DNA from: a bacterium
Lineage (GTDB): Bacteria > Chlamydiota > Chlamydiia > Chlamydiales > SM23-39
Assembly (NCBI GenBank): GCA_021781995.1
Contig: JAJXVT010000012.1
Coordinates: forward strand, 1 to 36,248
Direction: 5' to 3'
DNA: 36,248 nucleotides
The translations under genes were made by a program, and so were the position numbers. Below the pieces are notes generated by a model that was not told where the DNA came from, did no database searches, and was given only the letters and a program-made list of their open reading frames with translations. Positions within the stretch are counted from its first letter, which is position 1. Every line of letters starts with the position of its first letter. Below are positions 31,529-36,248 of the stretch, piece after piece.

Positions 31529-34500
31529 TGTATTTTGATAAATGTTTTGTAGTGGTCTGGAGAATAGAAAATTTCAGATTTTTCTCCGATAATAATCCTT
31601 TGAGCTCCAGGACCCTCAACTCCTAGAGTTGGATGTACGTATTCCCGATAGTATGTACTGTGTTTTCGTGGTAATAATCCTTCACGATTTTTAAAAATTG
31701 TCCCATCATTCCTATGAGGAAATTTTATGCCTTTTTGGATTCTTTCAATAGTGATAGACAAATCAACAGGCAGTTTGGGTTGTTTTAAACTTTTAAAAAA
31801 TGAAAATCCCTTTTTGATGTCCTTCATATTTCCTCTTAGGACATCAAGAGCTACGAGGCCAGCGTAAGCACCTTTTTCGTAAAAATGAGTTTGTTCGTGC
31901 TGCGGATCAAAATTGATGGCGGTAGCTAGCCCCTCATTCCACATGCCATGAAGCTGATCCAAGGAGTGCTTCATTGCATCATACATTTCCATTTTTAAAG
32001 AACGATCGAAACCAAAGTCATCTGCCGTAGCGAGAAATCCTGCTTCGGCGAAGCTACTGAGAATAGTCATGAAGTAAGATGCTACCCCTAGACTAACGCC
32101 GCCTAGGGCGTTTTGGATATCACCGCCCCGTTTACAATCGCGGTGATGTTCACAATGGCAATGAGGTTCATATTCGCCATAGAAATATTGATTGAACGCT
32201 TCCGAGTTGGTCTCAGCATTTAGACCGTAATGGTCAGTGTAAATAAGTGGATTATTGCGGCAGAAGCGATGAAGATTGAGGCCATCTACGATACCAGCTG
32301 GATCGGGGCTAATAAAACATCCTAGTTTCGGATCATAATAACGTTTTCCAAAGTAGATAAGATTGGTTTCTGGATCAACGCGTTTCCCTTTATAGCGCCA
32401 GGGATTTATGGCGGTAGATGGGGAGATCGATTTTCCTTGGTCGTTAAAAATGGACTCCTGGCCAAAAGCTGTGTAGCTGTAGGATTCTGCAATATCGCGA
32501 GAATCTGAAGTAATAAGGCGCGCGATATTGCCTACAATATCATAAATTGGAATGTAATAGTCGCCCTGAAGTTCGATGGCAATAGCGGGAGAATCTGGTC
32601 GGTTTGGATCACTCGGGACTTTGAGTTCCAAGATACGCCCCTTTTCATCAAGGGAGCCGAGTTCTATGTTTCCAAGATAGAAATAACGGGTAGTTTTATC
32701 TTTGCTTGTCTTTGAGAGGCGTTTTCGATTCAGATCGTATGTGAATGAGACATCCTTTATTGAGGTATAGCATCCAAAAACATCCATTTCTCCGATAGGA
32801 GTTGGATCTGAAATAGGCAGGCGGCATCCTTTGGAATCGTAGGAGTATGTAAGGCCGGGCTCTTTAACGAGTTCATCAAGAGCATTGTATTCGTATTCCA
32901 GGCCACCTCGTTTTTTGATGTTATGGGATGAATCCCATGCATCAATCGTATCGGTGAAGAAATCGGTGATCACACGAACTTTGCGGCCTGCTTTATCCCA
33001 TATTTGCTTTCTTGCGCCTGCGTGCTGAGGGAGAATTTCTTCGAGGACGTTGCCCATTAGATCGCGAGCAACGACTCGGTAGGTATAGAGTTCTTTTTTT
33101 CCTTTGGATTGCCGCGAAATGGAGGAAATAAATGGCCCTTCATAGTTGTACTTGATCCATGAGCCATCTGGAAGCTGGATGGCAGTAACGTATCCCTCTC
33201 CATCGTAAGAAGCTTTTGTCTGATAAGAGCCGAATTTATCTTTGACTGTTTCTGATTCAACTAGATCTTCGGATGTAAGTTCGTAAGTAATTTTTGCAAA
33301 AGCAAGTTGCGTGGAAGTTAGGCGCCCCTTAGCATCAAAGGTAAACGTTGTCTCATTGCAGGATGAGACGTTGCCTTCCGCATCATATTGGATTTTGATT
33401 GGAGTATCGAACCCCGGTACTTTGATTGAGGAGATATTTCCATATGAGTCGTATGTAAATTCCTCTCCCTGCTCATTTTGAGTCATTTTCCCCGCGCTAT
33501 AAGTGCGTGAGGTTGTAATGCCATCTGCAGAAGCTGAAGTCAGATTGCCAAAGCTGTCGAATGATGAAAGAGATTTAAAAAGGAGATTGCCGAATGGATC
33601 TTTCTTAGTTGTTGAGATCTTGGAAGGTTCGCTGACTGTTTCAGTGGTTATCCCTTTTGCATTTGTGGTGATACAATGATTGCCCTGATAGCGAATCGTA
33701 GTGATGGCGCCATAGGCATCTGTGATCGAGGTGGGCCTGCCAAGACCATCGTATTGGAATGCACAAATCACACTCTCTTGGTTGTGGGGATAGGCGATGA
33801 TTTCTTGAAAACGACCCGCTGGATCATATTTATACCGCGCTTTAAAGAGGAGTTTACCGCTGTTATCTTTGATTCTTTCTTCGATGATATTTCCTAAAAG
33901 GTCATATTCTCGCTCTTCCAAGGTGAATGCCTTGGCTGATTTCCACTTTTTGGTAGAAGACATTCTTCCAAGGGCATCATAAAAATACTCTTCTTTGCGG
34001 CTTTCCTTGATAAGAGAAGCAAGACGACCTGCCTCATCATAGGTGTAGTTCGTTTTTATTCCGTTTACGTCCTCAAAAGAAATTAGGTGAAAGGCGTCGT
34101 ATTCAAAATATTCCCGCTTAAATCCTTCATTTTTCCCTTTACTTCCTCTTTCATAGTACTCAATGTGTGCAGGTCTTCCTATATAGTCATATTCAAAAAT
34201 TTTGATAATGCCGTCTTTGCCTAGGTGACGGTGTAAGCTTCCTTCAAGGTCGTATTTGAAAAGTTCTTGGGTTCCATCTGGATGGAGAATTTGAATCGGC
34301 GTTCCTCTTGCAGTAGAGATTTGTTGGGTACTTTCGCCTGCGGGGTTTGTAATGCAAATGATGGAGTCGAAAAGATCGTAATTGTATAGATACGGGCTTG
34401 AATCTCCCGTATAGAAAATGGAAGTCGTGCGCCCTAATTCATCGTATGTATAGTGAGTCTGATGATCAAAGGGGTCGATTTCAGAGATCTTGTTGCCGTC

Positions 34501-36248
34501 GTTGTCATAGGTAAAGCGAGTCGTTAGATTCCCCTCTGTCACGGAAATTCGTCGATTCTCCGAGTCGTATTTGTACGTCACAGATCTTGTGGGACTGTGA
34601 ATCGAGAATATATTGTCATTTTTATCATAAGTATATTGCGTGATATTCCCTGCGGAATCGGTTTCTGAGGTGAGACGACCGTTTAGATACGTTTTGCATG
34701 TGGTATAGCGATGATCGCCATTGGCATCATAAACTTCGCTCGAGATGATGTTGCCATAATCATCGAAGCGATTGACAACTTGTTTTAAAAGAGTCTCTTG
34801 CGTTCGCTCTTCGATAATTTCCGGGGCGCCAATATTGGGCATATTTGCTTTAGGAGTGATTCTTGTAATATGCCTTTCATTGAATCGATCATAGGATGTA
34901 ATTTCATCCTCATCGCCGTCATCGACAATCGTTTCAATGAGAGTCCCGTCCTCATTGTAGTTGTAGAACCATCTGTTTGTGATATTCTTCTTCTGGAAGA
35001 TAAGCTTTTTGATTAGGATGTTTGTCCCTTTTTTATAATAGGACTTAACTCCGGTTCCTTTGGCATCTTTTTGAGAGATGATGTCAAAATCTTTAGAGGT
35101 TTGATAGGAATAGGATTTGGTATAGGATTCACCTTCTTTTGTACCTGAGAGATTGCCAGTCTCTTCTTCTTCAAGGAGATTGCCTTTTTCGTCATAAACG
35201 AATGCTTTAGAAAAATGTTCAATTCCTGCGCCATCCTCTAGGCTTAACGAAAGTAGATTGGCGGCATCGGCCTTTTTGCCCCACACTTTTTTGCGTACTC
35301 TGTAGAGAGAGTCGCCAAGATAGTCCTCTATAGCAACGAGTTGAAATTGTTCATCGAATCGGTAGATTTTTTTGTTTTTTCCGGTAACCAGAGTAAAGCC
35401 GTTCCCGTAAATATAGTGAGTGGAACCAATAGATTCGACTTTCCCGTCTGGGTAGTAATGCAGCCCATTCTTAATGAGAAAAGAGCCTTCGTATCTATAT
35501 TCTAAAGAGGGTTTGTTGGAGCGAATAACATTCGAGAGGAGATTTCCATCAAAAATATAATGAATAGTTTGATTGTCGCTCGTGATAAGATGGATGCCGT
35601 CATTGTAGTCTAGTTGAATCCAGCTCAAAGTCTTTTCTTCAGAAACGTTTGTCATTTTTATTTCAGAGAGAAGGTCTTCTTCATAAGAATAAAAAACCCT
35701 ATTTCCGCTGGGTAGAGTTTCCAATGTCAGAAGGTAAAGCGACGGATTGTTCGAACTGGGTATATAAATCCGCTTCCCTCCATTGCTGAGAGTTAACGAA
35801 TATTTACCGTTTTCCCAAACTAACTGGTTGTTTTTAGGGTTGGTCCAGGCATTGATGTTTTGGTGTGCGGTATTTGCAAGACCTGTCGTATCGAGCTTAA
35901 AGGACGAGATAACATACGGGTTTAACCACCCAAAGTAGGTCAAAGCGCCTCCTTTTTCTGTATGAATAAGAACGCGGACTTGTTCAAATATGCCCTCCCC
36001 AGTGGAGTAAGTCTTTGGCTGAGAATCTCTTTGTATATAGAGAAAGCACTGAGGCGAAAGACTCCAACCGTTTCTGCTGTCGTACGATCGGTAAAAAACA
36101 AGAGGGTCGGGGCTAGCGACGATTGCGTCTATTTCTAGCTCCGAATAGTGACCGGAAATGAGATTGACGTTTTCAACGACACAGTCTGGGTCGCCTTCAT
36201 AAGCATCTGCTGAAGGAATAGTGAGGAGAGCTAAAATTGCTGCGAGTA
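31525..36248 (-). CDS. Secreted Rhs/YD-repeat toxin with RNase Sa/barnase tip
   Basis: The open frame reaches the window edge, so the true start is outside. The first visible in-frame TTG (35943) is unlikely to be the start, because 101 open codons precede it. Those codons begin LAAILALLTIPSADAYEGD, the end of a signal peptide, then FYRSYDSRNGW. Numbering from 35943, YD repeats (for example YTYDKND, FTYDNDGNKI, YTYDELGRT) fill about 40-1180. The Rhs core end RYYDPKLGCFISPDPAG leads to DHYGL at 1237-1241. A Cys/His-rich linker (CHCEHHRDC) and a helical region follow. The tip, about 1395-1472, shows FPHRNDGTIFKNREGLLP, YYREY, QRIIIG and SPDHYKTF. Glu1434, Arg1449 and His1464 match barnase Glu73, Arg87 and His102. 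A Sec-exported Rhs shell probably encloses and releases the RNase. Targets may be rival endosymbionts or host RNA. Confidence 0.9.
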   Translation of the reverse strand, partial: LAAILALLTIPSADAYEGDPDCVVENVNLISGHYSELEIDAIVASPDPLVFYRSYDSRNGWSLSPQCFLYIQRDSQPKTYSTGEGIFEQVRVLIHTEKGGALTYFGWLNPYVISSFKLDTTGLANTAHQNINAWTNPKNNQLVWENGKYSLTLSNGGKRIYIPSSNNPSLYLLTLETLPSGNRVFYSYEEDLLSEIKMTNVSEEKTLSWIQLDYNDGIHLITSDNQTIHYIFDGNLLSNVIRSNKPSLEYRYEGSFLIKNGLHYYPDGKVESIGSTHYIYGNGFTLVTGKNKKIYRFDEQFQLVAIEDYLGDSLYRVRKKVWGKKADAANLLSLSLEDGAGIEHFSKAFVYDEKGNLLEEEETGNLSGTKEGESYTKSYSYQTSKDFDIISQKDAKGTGVKSYYKKGTNILIKKLIFQKKNITNRWFYNYNEDGTLIETIVDDGDEDEITSYDRFNERHITRITPKANMPNIGAPEIIEERTQETLLKQVVNRFDDYGNIISSEVYDANGDHRYTTCKTYLNGRLTSETDSAGNITQYTYDKNDNIFSIHSPTRSVTYKYDSENRRISVTEGNLTTRFTYDNDGNKISEIDPFDHQTHYTYDELGRTTSIFYTGDSSPYLYNYDLFDSIICITNPAGESTQQISTARGTPIQILHPDGTQELFKYDLEGSLHRHLGKDGIIKIFEYDYIGRPAHIEYYERGSKGKNEGFKREYFEYDAFHLISFEDVNGIKTNYTYDEAGRLASLIKESRKEEYFYDALGRMSSTKKWKSAKAFTLEEREYDLLGNIIEERIKDNSGKLLFKARYKYDPAGRFQEIIAYPHNQESVICAFQYDGLGRPTSITDAYGAITTIRYQGNHCITTNAKGITTETVSEPSKISTTKKDPFGNLLFKSLSSFDSFGNLTSASADGITTSRTYSAGKMTQNEQGEEFTYDSYGNISSIKVPGFDTPIKIQYDAEGNVSSCNETTFTFDAKGRLTSTQLAFAKITYELTSEDLVESETVKDKFGSYQTKASYDGEGYVTAIQLPDGSWIKYNYEGPFISSISRQSKGKKELYTYRVVARDLMGNVLEEILPQHAGARKQIWDKAGRKVRVITDFFTDTIDAWDSSHNIKKRGGLEYEYNALDELVKEPGLTYSYDSKGCRLPISDPTPIGEMDVFGCYTSIKDVSFTYDLNRKRLSKTSKDKTTRYFYLGNIELGSLDEKGRILELKVPSDPNRPDSPAIAIELQGDYYIPIYDIVGNIARLITSDSRDIAESYSYTAFGQESIFNDQGKSISPSTAINPWRYKGKRVDPETNLIYFGKRYYDPKLGCFISPDPAGIVDGLNLHRFCRNNPLIYTDHYGLNAETNSEAFNQYFYGEYEPHCHCEHHRDCKRGGDIQNALGGVSLGVASYFMTILSSFAEAGFLATADDFGFDRSLKMEMYDAMKHSLDQLHGMWNEGLATAINFDPQHEQTHFYEKGAYAGLVALDVLRGNMKDIKKGFSFFKSLKQPKLPVDLSITIERIQKGIKFPHRNDGTIFKNREGLLPRKHSTYYREYVHPTLGVEGPGAQRIIIGEKSEIFYSPDHYKTFIKIQ

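Noticed and set aside
31525..36248. Rhs protein as a Tc-toxin TccC component or wall-associated WapA
   Set aside because: No TcA or TcB partner is in view and the tip is a clear RNase with barstar; the WapA comparison stays possible only for the export route.
1..36248. CRISPR array
   Set aside because: No regularly spaced short direct repeats and no cas genes seen; the repeats present are MITE ends and YD-encoding codons.

Overview
The window looks like a chromosome segment of an environmental (non-Chlamydiaceae) member of the Chlamydiae. This rests on remembered gene order, since no search was run. The runs znuA-like/ABC/permease/rplU/rpmA/obgE, nrdR/dksA/lspA, SpoU methyltransferase next to a SAM methyltransferase, xerC next to an ABC-F ATPase, and a CT398-like zinc-ribbon protein all resemble Chlamydia. 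A DUF687-type protein also points there. A complete isocitrate dehydrogenase, phosphoheptose isomerase and KdpFABC argue for an amoeba-associated lineage rather than Chlamydia itself.

Layout. Positions 1-770 hold no convincing gene, only degenerate sequence and one copy of a dispersed repeat. Positions 811-3041 (minus) carry nhaD and kpsF, ended by a hairpin terminator. Positions 3105-5811 (plus) carry icd, which has a promoter almost on its start codon, and a DUF687-like protein whose last codons lie in a second repeat copy. Positions 5846-13229 (minus) are a tightly packed 11-gene run: nrdR, DksA-like, lspA, unknown, cinA/pncC-like, methyltransferase, SpoU, RluA-like, gmhA, lpxK and an E2 acyltransferase. 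It mixes envelope biogenesis, RNA modification and regulation. Then come tRNA-Ser(GGA) and a 153-bp MITE-like element flanked by TA, the third copy of the repeat.

Positions 13671-17819 (plus) hold a zinc/manganese-type ABC uptake system followed by rplU-rpmA-obgE with its own promoter. After these come a tiny DUF5993-like membrane protein, a zinc-ribbon coiled-coil protein and the RNase P RNA. Positions 19284-21550 (minus) carry an amino-acid permease and xerC, divergent from an ABC-F ATPase. Positions 23354-28764 are a kdpFABC operon. Its last gene is not kdpD or kdpE but a coupled outer-membrane beta-barrel candidate.

The right end is an accessory island beside tRNA-Thr(CGT). It holds a tyrosine integrase cut before its catalytic Tyr, an antisense fragment of a HerA/VirB4-like ATPase, a frameshifted small gene and a 20-nt direct repeat. 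These are followed by a complete toxin-immunity pair: a very large secreted Rhs/YD-repeat protein ending in a barnase/RNase Sa-type ribonuclease, and a barstar-family immunity protein whose start codon overlaps the toxin stop. The Rhs reading frame runs off the right edge of the window and carries the end of a signal peptide there. This module is the most interesting system in the window.
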